DNA from: Sulfurimonas sp.
GTDB lineage: Bacteria > Campylobacterota > Campylobacteria > Campylobacterales > Sulfurimonadaceae
Length of the DNA: 45,436 nt
Assembly (NCBI GenBank): GCA_016744115.1
Contig: JADGEZ010000011.1
Location: 1 to 45,436, forward strand
Direction: 5' to 3'
Positions 7,248 to 16,266 of the stretch are shown here, piece by piece. The notes beneath the pieces are model-generated. The model was not told the DNA's origin and made no database searches. It saw only the letters and a list, made by a program, of their open reading frames with translations. The position numbers and the translations under genes are program-made. The first letter of the stretch is position 1. Each line of letters starts with the position of its first letter.

Positions 7248-8210
7248 CTACTCCTCACCTGGCCCTTTTTTTATCTCTTCTTGTTTAAAGAGAATATCAC
7301 TAGGACTTTTTTCATAAGATTCCATCATAGAATCTAATCGTATCATGAGTTCTTGAATATCTAAAAGAGTATTATTCATAGTAGGTACAACATCTGCTGC
7401 AATATCTTTAATGTTAAACTCACCACTTGATATAGCTCTTTTTATCTCATCCATTGAACCACGAATACCTACATAACTATTCATAATTGAATCAAATGAA
7501 CCTGCAATCTCATTTTCCCAATTAACACTTTTATTTATAAATTTTTCTATGTCTGGAGTTAAATCATCAGCTTTTTTACTGAAATTAGTGAAATTTTTTG
7601 CAGTTGCTTGAATATTATGTATTGTATCTTCATCAAGAGTACGATTAAGTCTATCCATAAAATCAGCTGTATTGATTAAAAGAAGAGAAATTTGTTCTTG
7701 GTTATCATCATTAAGAAGCTTTTGTGTTTGTACTAATGTACTTGATAGTTTACTTGAGACATTGCCTAAAGATGTTTCAAAATTTTCAAAAAAAGATGGT
7801 ACAGTTTTAATGACTGGATATTTTTCCCTATCTTTAGTAAGTAATTTATTGCTTAATTTTGAACCCATGCTTAAGTTTATATAACTCAGTCCTGTAATCC
7901 CCTGTGCAGTAAGTTTAGCAACAGTATCTTCTTTAATTGGTGTCGTTTTAAGTATCGTTATAAGTACTTCAACTTGTTCTAAATTTTTTGGATTTATTCT
8001 TAGGCTTGTCACTTTACCAACACTAATGCCTCTATACTTTACAGGTGCATCTATATTTAAACCAAGTACTGATTCATTAAAATGAATATTAAATCTTTTA
8101 ACTTCTTGCTCTTTTGAGGGTTGCATTAACCAGTAAGTAAATCCTAGCATCAACAAAAAACCAAGTAAAACTAAAAATCCTACAAGGGTATAATTAACCT
8201 TATTATTCAT
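7248..8210 (-). CDS. mlaD: MlaD-family (MCE domain) lipid-binding protein
   Basis: The 320-residue protein is anchored by one N-terminal membrane helix (about 7-29) and carries a single MCE domain (about 40-118; KYRGISVGKVTSLRI and TAQGITGLSYINL are characteristic). A long helical region follows (about 135-300). MCE proteins form hexameric rings that shuttle phospholipid between inner and outer membranes. It is longer than E. coli MlaD (183 residues) because of the C-terminal helical extension, which could form part of a periplasm-spanning tube; that role is inference. It lies 38 nt after the ATPase gene. Confidence 0.9.
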   Translation of the reverse strand: MNNKVNYTLVGFLVLLGFLLMLGFTYWLMQPSKEQEVKRFNIHFNESVLGLNIDAPVKYRGISVGKVTSLRINPKNLEQVEVLITILKTTPIKEDTVAKLTAQGITGLSYINLSMGSKLSNKLLTKDREKYPVIKTVPSFFENFETSLGNVSSKLSSTLVQTQKLLNDDNQEQISLLLINTADFMDRLNRTLDEDTIHNIQATAKNFTNFSKKADDLTPDIEKFINKSVNWENEIAGSFDSIMNSYVGIRGSMDEIKRAISSGEFNIKDIAADVVPTMNNTLLDIQELMIRLDSMMESYEKSPSDILFKQEEIKKGPGEE

Positions 8211-8248
8211 ACTTTAAATTCCTATATTTATTAGACATTTTGCATACG

Positions 8249-8974
8249 CTATTTAAAAAAAGTTTCTATAAATTCATTATTAACTGACTTTATATCAGTC
8301 AAATTACCCTCATAGGCTATTTTTTTATTGTCTATAATTGCTACACGGTCAAGTGTATCATAAATTGATTGTAAATCATGTGAAACCATCACGATAGTTA
8401 ATCCTAGTAAGTCACGAAGCTTTAAAATCAAACGATCAAAATCTCTCGCTGAGATTGGATCAAGTCCACTTGTAGGCTCATCTAAAAATAATAATTTAGG
8501 ATCCATCACAAGCGAGCGAGCCAGAGCTGATTTTTTTTTCATTCCTCCACTAATTTGGGATGGATATAAGTTAGCATCTGCTGATTTTAAACCTACCAAA
8601 TTAATTTTAAATCTTACTATTTCAGTTATCATCTTAATTGATAAATTACTATACTCTACTAAAGGTAAGGCAATATTTTGAGCGATAGTTAAAGGAGAGA
8701 AGAGTGCTCCTGCTTGAAATAAAACACCCCAGTCTCGCCTTAAATTTTGTGCATCTTTAGTTGTAATATTTGAGAGTTCATGACCTAAAATATTTATACT
8801 TCCCTTATAATTTTTATGAAGCATCACCATTTCTCGTAAAAGTGTAGTTTTTCCACATCCACTAGGACCTAGCAGCCCATATATTTCACCTTTATTTATA
8901 CTGAGGTTGAGTCCATTATGTACAACTCTATTATCAAAAATAGTTTCTACATCTTTTACTTTTATAATACTCAA
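8249..8974 (-). CDS. mlaF: MlaF-like ABC transporter ATP-binding protein
   Basis: The 241-residue ABC ATPase has Walker A GPSGCGKT (36-43), signature ISGGMKKKSALARSL (about 141-155), Walker B LLFLDEPTSGLDP and an H-loop VSHD. It follows the permease gene by 2 nt and precedes MlaD, so it should energise MCE-dependent phospholipid transport. The three lysines just after the signature are coded by a run of nine A on the coding strand (8531-8539), a potential slippage site. Confidence 0.92.
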   Translation of the reverse strand: MSIIKVKDVETIFDNRVVHNGLNLSINKGEIYGLLGPSGCGKTTLLREMVMLHKNYKGSINILGHELSNITTKDAQNLRRDWGVLFQAGALFSPLTIAQNIALPLVEYSNLSIKMITEIVRFKINLVGLKSADANLYPSQISGGMKKKSALARSLVMDPKLLFLDEPTSGLDPISARDFDRLILKLRDLLGLTIVMVSHDLQSIYDTLDRVAIIDNKKIAYEGNLTDIKSVNNEFIETFFK

Positions 8975-8976
8975 AA

Positions 8977-10098
8977 TTATATCCCTAAGTTAGTAAATGC
9001 AATGGAGAATAAGGCATCACATACTATGACAGCAAAAATCGATTCAACAACACTTCTTGTCGTATTAAAGCCAATACTTTGAGTATCATTTTTAACCATG
9101 AGACCTCTATAAATTCCGATACATGCAATTAAAAAGGCAAAAAACGGTCCCTTAAGTATCCCTATAAAAAAATGCTTTATATCTACTGCTGTACTAAATC
9201 TATCTAAAAACATAGTAGGAGTGATTTGTAAATCAAGGTTTGCAACCAATATACCTCCTAAGACACCCATCATATCTGCTACAAAAATAAGTATAGGCAT
9301 ACTAATCATTAAAGCGATAATACGAGGCATCACTAAAAATATATAAGGATCAAATCCCATCGTCCTCATGGCATCAAGTTCTTCTGTGATTTTCATCGCA
9401 CCTATTTGAGCTGTAAAAGCGGAACCACTTCTGCCTGCAATAACTATAGCAGTAATAAGAGGTGCCAACTCTCTTAAAATAGAAATTCCAAGCATATCCA
9501 CTAAAAATATATTAGCCCCATATATTTTTAACTGAAATGCTGATTGATAAGCAACAACTAAACCAATAAGAAAACTTGTTAAAGCAATAATAGGCAAAGC
9601 CTTAATCCCACTTTCATTTATTTCAAAAGCTATCTCTTTAAATCTAATATTTTTAAGGGATTTTAAATAATGAATTTTTGTAGCAAAAAGATTTCCTAAA
9701 AAATCAAAAAAAGACAATAAACCTAAATAGTTATTATAAACTCCTCTACCAAAAGAGTTTATGAGTGTAGCTTTTTTAATTTTTTGTAGTGGATCTGATT
9801 TCATAATTTGCTCTTCAACCAGACTAATAGTGTCTTCAATACCTTTATTATTTACTAAAATACTTATTTTAACATTTTTATTAGTACTAAAAGATTGAAG
9901 ACTATTGATGTATATTGCAGCAGCTGTATCTAAAGAGTTAATATCTCTTAAATCTATCTCCAAAAATGAAATATTTTCTATATTTAGTTTATCACTTTTT
10001 TTTTGTAAAGATGCTATAGTATATAGATTTAATTCTCCTACATATTTTAAGAAGAGTTTATTCCCAGAATAAGTGATGTTTAAAGCTGTTTTATCCAT
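8977..10098 (-). CDS. mlaE: MlaE-like permease with fused N-terminal STAS domain
   Basis: The 373-residue protein has an N-terminal domain of about 110 residues with the STAS look (LRDINSLDTAAAIYINSLQ), then a MlaE permease domain with five or six membrane segments. The permease core includes GRSGSAFTAQIGAMKITEELDAMRTMGFDP, given here only as positions about 220-250. In E. coli the STAS protein MlaB is separate; here it is fused, so the locus needs no mlaB. It starts 7 nt after cheW in the same run. Substrate by family is phospholipid; direction is not determined by sequence. Confidence 0.92.
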   Translation of the reverse strand: MDKTALNITYSGNKLFLKYVGELNLYTIASLQKKSDKLNIENISFLEIDLRDINSLDTAAAIYINSLQSFSTNKNVKISILVNNKGIEDTISLVEEQIMKSDPLQKIKKATLINSFGRGVYNNYLGLLSFFDFLGNLFATKIHYLKSLKNIRFKEIAFEINESGIKALPIIALTSFLIGLVVAYQSAFQLKIYGANIFLVDMLGISILRELAPLITAIVIAGRSGSAFTAQIGAMKITEELDAMRTMGFDPYIFLVMPRIIALMISMPILIFVADMMGVLGGILVANLDLQITPTMFLDRFSTAVDIKHFFIGILKGPFFAFLIACIGIYRGLMVKNDTQSIGFNTTRSVVESIFAVIVCDALFSIAFTNLGI

Positions 10099-10105
10099 AA
10101 AGAAA

Positions 10106-10600
10106 TTAAAAATCTCTCGCTAAAAGTTTATTTACTTTGAGGATGGTAAGTATTTTACCTTCTTGTTTTCCAACACCCCCTATCATACTATCCTCTGATG
10201 CGATTGTATCAGGAGGTGGTCCAATATCTGCTTTTTTGATTCTTATCGCTGCGGTTAATCTGTCAATTACAAATCCAGCTACTTCATCATCTTGCTTGAG
10301 AACAAAAAATCTCGTTTCTTCATTATGATTTTTAGCTCTAAGTCCAAACTTAACGCGTAAGTCTATTAAAGGAATAACAGAACCACGAAGATTAAATACA
10401 CCCAAGACATAAGCTGGAGTTTGAGGAACTCTAGTCCAAGAAATCGGTTTAATAATCTCTTGAATACTCAAAATTGGCACGGCGTATTCTTCTTCACCTA
10501 TAATAAATCCAACTAATTGGACTATATTGTCAGATTGATCAAGACCACCATTTTGTTGCTGGGCTTGTTTATTAATTATATCTTTTAATTTATCACTCAT
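10106..10600 (-). CDS. cheW: Chemotaxis coupling protein CheW
   Basis: The 164-residue protein is a single CheW domain (about 25-160), with EYAVPILSIQEI, FNLRGSVIPLIDLR and the closing ILKVNKLL. It links chemoreceptors to CheA at the membrane. Its ATG shares one base with the cheA stop (TAATG), so translation is probably coupled. The order cheV-cheA-cheW is typical of Campylobacterota. Confidence 0.95.
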   Translation of the reverse strand: MSDKLKDIINKQAQQQNGGLDQSDNIVQLVGFIIGEEEYAVPILSIQEIIKPISWTRVPQTPAYVLGVFNLRGSVIPLIDLRVKFGLRAKNHNEETRFFVLKQDDEVAGFVIDRLTAAIRIKKADIGPPPDTIASEDSMIGGVGKQEGKILTILKVNKLLARDF

Positions 10601-13005
10601 TATAAAAACTCCGATTTAAAATTAATATTTCTTTGTACTACACTTGCTAAATAATCTGCAGAATATGGTTTTGTAATATATTCTATCATTCCAGATTCAA
10701 CGCCACGCATTCTATCAGACTTACCAGTTCGAGAGGTGACTGCTATTAATGGAAGGTTTTTATATTTATTATATTTTTTTATTTCTGTTGCTAAAGAGTA
10801 ACCATCCATTCTTGGCATCTCTATATCTACAAGCATTGCATCAAAACTATGCTCGCCAGATTTTAAAGTGTTTAAAGCTTCTTGACCATCACTCGCCTCT
10901 ACTAGATTAATACCCATCGGCTCAAGAGCTTTTCTCATAATGGTTCTATCAGTTTTAGAATCATCAATAATCATAACCTTATAGTCACTAGCCTTTGTTT
11001 TTTCATAAGTAATTTCTTCTGCTGAATTTGCAGCTGAAACAGTTGCTTTAACACCTTTAGCCATGCTCATAAGTGCTACAACATCAACGATTAAAGTAAC
11101 TCCACCATCACCACGGATAGTAGCTCCAGCCACACCCTCAATCCCCTTAAGGTAATCACCAAGAGATTTAATAACTATTTCCTCTTGACCTACTAAAGAA
11201 TCGACAATAAGACCCAACTTTTGTGCACCTAAACCTAAAACAACTACATAAGCATGCTCACTAACATCTAGTATCCTATCCACTTCAAAAATATCGCCTA
11301 TATGAACAAGCGATAAGACCTCTTCACGAAGTCTCATAACAGAACGACTTTCAACTGTATAAATTTCCTCTTGCGTAATTCTTACAGTTTCGAGTACTGA
11401 GGCCAAAGGAATTGCGTAATATTCTTCTTGTACACCAACAAGTAAAGCTTGAATAATAGCAAGTGTCAAAGGGATTTTTAATTTTATAGATGTTCCCTTA
11501 CCTAATTCACTATCAATGTCAATAATACCGTTAAGTTTTTCAATATTTGTTTTTACAACATCCATACCAACACCACGACCAGATACATTTGTCACAGAAG
11601 CAGCTGTTGAGAAACCTGGTTTAAAAATAAGAGCAAAAGCCTCTTTTTCACTCATAGAATCAGCTTCTTGTTCAGTTATAATACCTTTTTCTACTGACTT
11701 ATTCTTAAGCATATTAATATTAAGACCTTTACCATCATCATCAATCTGAATTACAATAGCATTTCCTTCATTATACGCTTTCAATACTATAGTCCCTGTT
11801 TCATTTTTTCCCGCTGCTAAACGAACATCTGGCATCTCAACACCATGATCACAAGAGTTACGGATGATATGAACAAGAGGATCCCCTATCTCTTCAACAA
11901 TAGACTTATCAAGTTCTGTCTCCTCTCCAGAAATTTCAAGTTCAATTTTTTTGTTTAATTCACGAGTTAAATCACGAATCATACGAGGAAATTTGTTAAA
12001 TACTTTTCCAATTGGAAGCATTCTAGTTTTCATAACTGCAATTTGAAGATCTGTTGTAACAAGTGAAACGATAGAAACAACTTGATTTAACTCTTCTAAA
12101 AATTCTTCCCCCTCATATCGCTCTTCAACATCGTCATTAATTTTTATAAGTCTGTTTTTTGCAAGAACAAGTTCCCCAATAAGGTTCATAAGATGATCTA
12201 ACCTTTTTACATCAACACGGATAGTTTGCTCAACCTGAGCAGGAGCTCTCTTAGCTGGAGCTCTCTTAGCTGGAGCTGCTGCCTTTGGTTCTGCCCTCTT
12301 AGGAGTAATAGCTACAGGAGCTGGAGCTGGAGGGCTTGGAACTTCTGGTATTTGTGTTGGAGCAGGTGTAGGGGCTGTTGGAGTACTATCCTCAATAGGA
12401 GAAGGTGGAGCTTCTGGAACAGATTCTCCCGCTGCAATTTTTGCAGCACGCCTTGCTTTATCTTGATCTTGCCTTTCATTTAGAAGTCTTTCTATCTCTG
12501 CTTCTATTTCATCATTACCCATATTATCATAATCAGGTTCTTCTTCAGGTTCTTCAGCCACCTCAACTTCAGAGACAACTTCTTCTACTGGAGCTGATGC
12601 AACAGTTTCAACTTCACCATTACCACCAGAAACTTTATCAAGTCTAGCAACACAAGCTGAGACATCGACCCCAGCATCGGTACTTGTATCACGGATAATA
12701 TTTAAAAGTGCTTTCATAAGATCAATTGATTCAAGCACAACATCCATAATATCTGGAGTGATAATCAACTCACCATGTCTAGCCTTATTTAAAACATCTT
12801 CCATATGATGCGTTAAGTGAGTTAAAACATCAAAATTTAGAAAGGAAGAAGCTCCTTTAACTGTATGAGCTACCCTAAAAATCCCATTTAAAAGTTCTAA
12901 GTCTTCTGGTGTATTTTCTAACTCAACTAAATCTTCATCTAGTTTTTCTACAAGTTCAAATGATTCAACTAAAAAATCCTGTAGTATCTCTTGAAATTCA
13001 TCCAT
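10600..13005 (-). CDS. cheA: Chemotaxis histidine kinase CheA with C-terminal receiver (CheAY)
   Basis: The 801-residue hybrid kinase has, in order: an Hpt domain with phospho-acceptor H47 (VAHTVKG); an acidic then Ala/Pro-rich linker (about 140-262); dimerisation helices; a catalytic ATPase with N-box (HIIRNSCDHGVE), G1 (DDGKGL) and G2 (GRGVGMDVV); a CheW-like domain; and a receiver domain (about 678-795) with DD acids (MIIDDSK), phospho-Asp in VDIEMPRMDG and Lys in ITKPY. The receiver fusion is the Campylobacterota form, where it may act as a phosphate sink. No P2/CheY-binding domain is evident. It starts 2 nt after cheV. Confidence 0.95.
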   Translation of the reverse strand: MDEFQEILQDFLVESFELVEKLDEDLVELENTPEDLELLNGIFRVAHTVKGASSFLNFDVLTHLTHHMEDVLNKARHGELIITPDIMDVVLESIDLMKALLNIIRDTSTDAGVDVSACVARLDKVSGGNGEVETVASAPVEEVVSEVEVAEEPEEEPDYDNMGNDEIEAEIERLLNERQDQDKARRAAKIAAGESVPEAPPSPIEDSTPTAPTPAPTQIPEVPSPPAPAPVAITPKRAEPKAAAPAKRAPAKRAPAQVEQTIRVDVKRLDHLMNLIGELVLAKNRLIKINDDVEERYEGEEFLEELNQVVSIVSLVTTDLQIAVMKTRMLPIGKVFNKFPRMIRDLTRELNKKIELEISGEETELDKSIVEEIGDPLVHIIRNSCDHGVEMPDVRLAAGKNETGTIVLKAYNEGNAIVIQIDDDGKGLNINMLKNKSVEKGIITEQEADSMSEKEAFALIFKPGFSTAASVTNVSGRGVGMDVVKTNIEKLNGIIDIDSELGKGTSIKLKIPLTLAIIQALLVGVQEEYYAIPLASVLETVRITQEEIYTVESRSVMRLREEVLSLVHIGDIFEVDRILDVSEHAYVVVLGLGAQKLGLIVDSLVGQEEIVIKSLGDYLKGIEGVAGATIRGDGGVTLIVDVVALMSMAKGVKATVSAANSAEEITYEKTKASDYKVMIIDDSKTDRTIMRKALEPMGINLVEASDGQEALNTLKSGEHSFDAMLVDIEMPRMDGYSLATEIKKYNKYKNLPLIAVTSRTGKSDRMRGVESGMIEYITKPYSADYLASVVQRNINFKSEFL

Positions 13006-13007
13006 AT

Positions 13008-13955
13008 TTATACTCCTATTTTCGTATTAGCACGAACAACTCGTGACACTTCATCATAAAATGTGCTAGCATCAAACTTTACTAAATAAGCTTCAGCTCC
13101 TGCCTCTTTACCTCTTAGCTCCGAAAAATGATCACTTATTGACGAGTTAAAAATAATAGGTATATCTTCAAATCGTCCATCTTCTTTTACATTTGCTGCA
13201 AAATGAAAACCATCCATTCTCGGCATCTCAACATCTGAAAGGATTAATTGTAAATGAGAAGAGATTGTATCTCCATACATATCGTAAAGATCTTGAAGTT
13301 TTTCTAAGCCATCCTGACCATCAATAGCTTCCACTACTTGAAATCCCATCTTAGTAAGTGCTTCTTTTACAATCTTTCTAGCAGTAGCACTATCATCTAG
13401 GATGAGTGCCAAACCACTAAAATTTTCTTGTTCATGAGGCATTGCATCAACATCTGGTTCATATAAACCTAAATCTTGAACAACACTCTCTAAGTCTAAA
13501 ATAAGAAGAACATTATCACCTTCTATCTTAGTAACACCCGTGATTTTACTTCCATCTAAAGTACCAGAACCTGATGTAAAAGTTGCAGGTTCAATATCAC
13601 TCCAGTTTATTCTTCTTATCCTCTTTGCTTCATGAACTATAAAACCAATCAAGACATTATTAAACTCTGTAATAATTACTCTTAAATTTTTTTCCAAACC
13701 CTCTGGAGATGTTATACCCATCCATTTTGCTAAATTTACTACAGGTATAACAACATCTCTTAAATCAAATATACCCTCAATAAACTCAGGAGTACCTGGT
13801 AATTCAGTTAAATGTGGTATGCGAATAATCTCTCTTACTTTTGAGACATTAATACCGTAAATTCCCTCATAAACTCCGTCTTCACTTTGATTGAGTATGC
13901 GAAAATCTACTAGTTCCATCTCATTAGAACCTACTTTTAAGGAGTTATCATCCAT
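13008..13955 (-). CDS. cheV: Chemotaxis protein CheV (CheW-receiver fusion)
   Basis: The 315-residue protein has an N-terminal CheW-like domain (about 10-160; GIYGINVSKVREII, IEGIFDLRDVVIPVVNL) and a C-terminal receiver domain (about 178-310) with LILDDSATARKI, phospho-Asp in LSDVEMPRMDGF and Lys in LVKFD. CheV couples receptors to CheA and can tune the array through phosphorylation. It sits first in the cheV-cheA-cheW block, 2 nt after the phosphoesterase gene. Confidence 0.94.
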   Translation of the reverse strand: MDDNSLKVGSNEMELVDFRILNQSEDGVYEGIYGINVSKVREIIRIPHLTELPGTPEFIEGIFDLRDVVIPVVNLAKWMGITSPEGLEKNLRVIITEFNNVLIGFIVHEAKRIRRINWSDIEPATFTSGSGTLDGSKITGVTKIEGDNVLLILDLESVVQDLGLYEPDVDAMPHEQENFSGLALILDDSATARKIVKEALTKMGFQVVEAIDGQDGLEKLQDLYDMYGDTISSHLQLILSDVEMPRMDGFHFAANVKEDGRFEDIPIIFNSSISDHFSELRGKEAGAEAYLVKFDASTFYDEVSRVVRANTKIGV

Positions 13956-13957
13956 TT

Positions 13958-14686
13958 TTATCTCTCCTTCATGAAAAAATATTCTTGTAAAAATAATTTA
14001 TCTTTGATTGATTTTACAATAAAGTATCTTTGATTGCAAGCAAAAGCAGCTAAATTAATATAAGTAATATCTCTTAATCTAATTCGTACATTTTGATGAA
14101 AATGTCCTTCAATAAAATAATTACTTTCATACTTACTCTCTATTCTTTTTTGTATAAAATCTTCAAACCATTCAAGCTTTTTACAATCATCTTTTTTTCC
14201 TAGATATTCATCTAATTTATTTAATATGTAAGTATCAAATAAATTCAAAAATTTTAAGATAAAACTATTTCTGATAATAATTGTATAAAGCTTATAAAGA
14301 AATACTCCATCAAAATCTCCATGTGCTAGAACTACTTTATTTTCATTATAGCTACAAACAATTGGCTGTTGTGCTATTTTAAAGACTTGAGTTTTTGGAA
14401 AAATATTTTTTAAATTAAAATCATGGTTTCCCTCTAAATAAATTATTTCTAAATCATTTGAAAGTTCATTTATAATATCTATGGCTTCTTTATTTTTCAT
14501 TACAGTTGCACCAACTTCACCAAAAAGTGCATCAAAAATATCACCCATTAAAATAATTTGAGTTGGAAGTAATTTTTTTGCTTGGATCGCTTTTAAAAAT
14601 TCTAAAAAATCGGGTCGAAAGGATGAATAGTGAGCATCACTTACAAAAAATGCTCCCTCTTTGAGTTTTATATCACTATGGTACAT
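13958..14686 (-). CDS. LpxH-like metallophosphoesterase (UDP-2,3-diacylglucosamine hydrolase family)
   Basis: The 242-residue protein shows all the calcineurin-like metal motifs: SDAHYS (DxH, about 17-19), GDIFDALFGE, GNHDFN, AHGDFDG and GHFHQN. The arrangement matches LpxH-type phosphoesterases, which make lipid X for lipid A at the inner-membrane face; Campylobacterota lack an obvious E. coli-type LpxH and use relatives of this kind. The exact substrate is inference. The start overlaps argC by 11 nt and cheV follows 2 nt after its stop. Confidence 0.75.
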   Translation of the reverse strand: MYHSDIKLKEGAFFVSDAHYSSFRPDFLEFLKAIQAKKLLPTQIILMGDIFDALFGEVGATVMKNKEAIDIINELSNDLEIIYLEGNHDFNLKNIFPKTQVFKIAQQPIVCSYNENKVVLAHGDFDGVFLYKLYTIIIRNSFILKFLNLFDTYILNKLDEYLGKKDDCKKLEWFEDFIQKRIESKYESNYFIEGHFHQNVRIRLRDITYINLAAFACNQRYFIVKSIKDKLFLQEYFFMKER

Positions 14687-15680
14687 AAGCTATATTAGGG
14701 ATACCATCACGCTCGCAAATTCCCATCATAAGATTTGCATTTACTAATGCTTGAGAAGATGAACCACGAAGTAAATTGTCAATAGAGCTAGATATAAACA
14801 ATACACTTCCCTTTTGCTTAATATAAATATCACAAAAATTTGTTCCTGCGGTATTCTTCATATCTACTGGATTTTTACAAATTCTCACATAATGTTCATC
14901 TTTGTAGTAATCTTGCAATATTTTTTGAGCATCTATTGAGGCATCAACTTGAATATATATGGATGAGAGCATACCTCTTGTAGTAGGAACTAAATGAGGA
15001 ACAAAGGTTATTTCATCAAAGTCAATTTTTAATTTTTGTGCAATTTCTGGTGCATGTCTATGAAAAAATGGATTGTATGCAAACATATTATCATTTACAT
15101 TTACAAAATGCGTAACATCACTTAGTTTTTTTCCAGCTCCACTCACACCAGTTTTAGCATCTATGATTATAGGTGTATTTGCTATTCTTTTATCTAAAAA
15201 TGGCAGAAGCCCTAAGATAGCAGATGTTGGATAGCAACCTGGATTTGCAACAAGCGAGGCTTTTTTAATCTCTTCGCGGAACAGTTCAGGAAGACCATAC
15301 ACAACATTTTGCAAATTTTCAATATCTGTATGAGGGCAATAATACTCTTCATACACATCTTGAGTAAGTCTATAATCAGCTGAAAAATCAACTATTTTCA
15401 TCCCTTTTTTCATAAAAGGTTTTACAAAATCCATAGCAGTTTTATGAGGCACAGCTAAAAATACCAACTCACAAACATTTGCACATTCATCAACATCAGC
15501 TTTTTGAACCTCCAATTCGCAAACACTATTTAAAGAGGGATGAAGTTCCTTTAAAGTTGTGCCTCCTGTAGAATTAGCTACATAGACTAAATTGAATTTT
15601 GGATGATTTATAAGCATTTTTACAAGTTCTAAACCTGTATAGCCACTTACTCCAATGATACCAACATCAGTGTGTTTCAA
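14676..15680 (-). CDS. argC: N-acetyl-gamma-glutamyl-phosphate reductase
   Basis: The 334-residue enzyme does the third step of arginine synthesis, reducing N-acetylglutamyl phosphate to the semialdehyde with NADPH. The N-terminal Rossmann motif GVSGYTGLEL (10-19) binds the cofactor. The catalytic Cys is C149 in VANPGCYPT, and the HRHAPEI motif lies at about 208-214. The start overlaps the end of greA by 14 nt. No other arginine gene is in the window. Confidence 0.95.
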   Translation of the reverse strand: MKHTDVGIIGVSGYTGLELVKMLINHPKFNLVYVANSTGGTTLKELHPSLNSVCELEVQKADVDECANVCELVFLAVPHKTAMDFVKPFMKKGMKIVDFSADYRLTQDVYEEYYCPHTDIENLQNVVYGLPELFREEIKKASLVANPGCYPTSAILGLLPFLDKRIANTPIIIDAKTGVSGAGKKLSDVTHFVNVNDNMFAYNPFFHRHAPEIAQKLKIDFDEITFVPHLVPTTRGMLSSIYIQVDASIDAQKILQDYYKDEHYVRICKNPVDMKNTAGTNFCDIYIKQKGSVLFISSSIDNLLRGSSSQALVNANLMMGICERDGIPNIAYVP

Positions 15681-16167
15681 AAACTATCTCCACATATTTT
15701 ACTTCTTCTATTTCAAACTCTTTTTCACCACCAGGGAGACGAACTTTAACCTCATCCCCTTCCTCTCGCCCTAGAAGTTGTTTGGCTAAAGGTGAAGCAA
15801 AAGAGATAAGTCCCATATCTGGGTTTGACTCACAACCACCTACTATTGTATAGGTAACTTCTTCATCCGTATCCATATCTGTCATAACAACAGTAGAACC
15901 AAAACTAATTTTTGCATGGGCTAACTCACTAGGATCTACTATTTGAGAACTTCCAATTACTATTTGAAGTTCAACTAAGCGATTATCTATATTTTTTTGC
16001 ATCTCTTTTGCTGCATGATATTCTGCATTTTCTTTTAAATCACCATGTTCAAGTGCCACTTCTATATCTTTAACTACTTGTGGGCGTTGAACTTGTTTTA
16101 AGTTTTTTACCTCAGATTGGAGTTTGTTATACCCAAATAGTGTCATTGGTTCTACATTTTGCATCAT
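15667..16167 (-). CDS. greA: Transcription elongation factor GreA
   Basis: The 166-residue protein has the N-terminal coiled coil with the tip acids of GreA (HGDLKENAEYHAAKE at about 41-55, where D and E sit at the RNA polymerase active site), and a C-terminal FKBP-like domain (SPLAKQLLGREEGDEVKVRLPGG). It rescues backtracked RNA polymerase by triggering transcript cleavage. Two adjacent ATG codons exist; AGAGA upstream fits either. It heads the eleven-gene minus-strand run and has a promoter-like region directly upstream. Confidence 0.95.
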   Translation of the reverse strand: MMQNVEPMTLFGYNKLQSEVKNLKQVQRPQVVKDIEVALEHGDLKENAEYHAAKEMQKNIDNRLVELQIVIGSSQIVDPSELAHAKISFGSTVVMTDMDTDEEVTYTIVGGCESNPDMGLISFASPLAKQLLGREEGDEVKVRLPGGEKEFEIEEVKYVEIVFETH

Positions 16168-16194
16168 TGATTCTCTTTATAATATTTTAATAAT

Positions 16195-16200
16195 ATTATA
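16195..16200 (-). promoter_or_regulatory. Likely -10 box for the greA-to-pepP run
   Basis: Read on the minus strand, TATAAT occurs in GGTATAATATT, 27 nt before the greA ATG, within a very AT-rich 99-nt gap that separates this run from mnmA. No clear -35 or terminator for mnmA is seen there. Confidence 0.45.
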
Positions 16201-16266
16201 CCTTTAATTTTTATAATATCATATATAAGACCTTGAAAAATCCCATGGAAAATCTACCAATATAAT

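Noticed and set aside
8531-8539. Frameshift in the mlaF gene at the A9 run
   Set aside because: The frame reads through correctly with all ABC motifs in place; only slippage potential remains.
12226-12647. Plus-strand open frames across the middle of cheA
   Set aside because: They are antisense of the Ala/Pro/Glu linker of CheA, with Trp- and Leu-rich odd composition.
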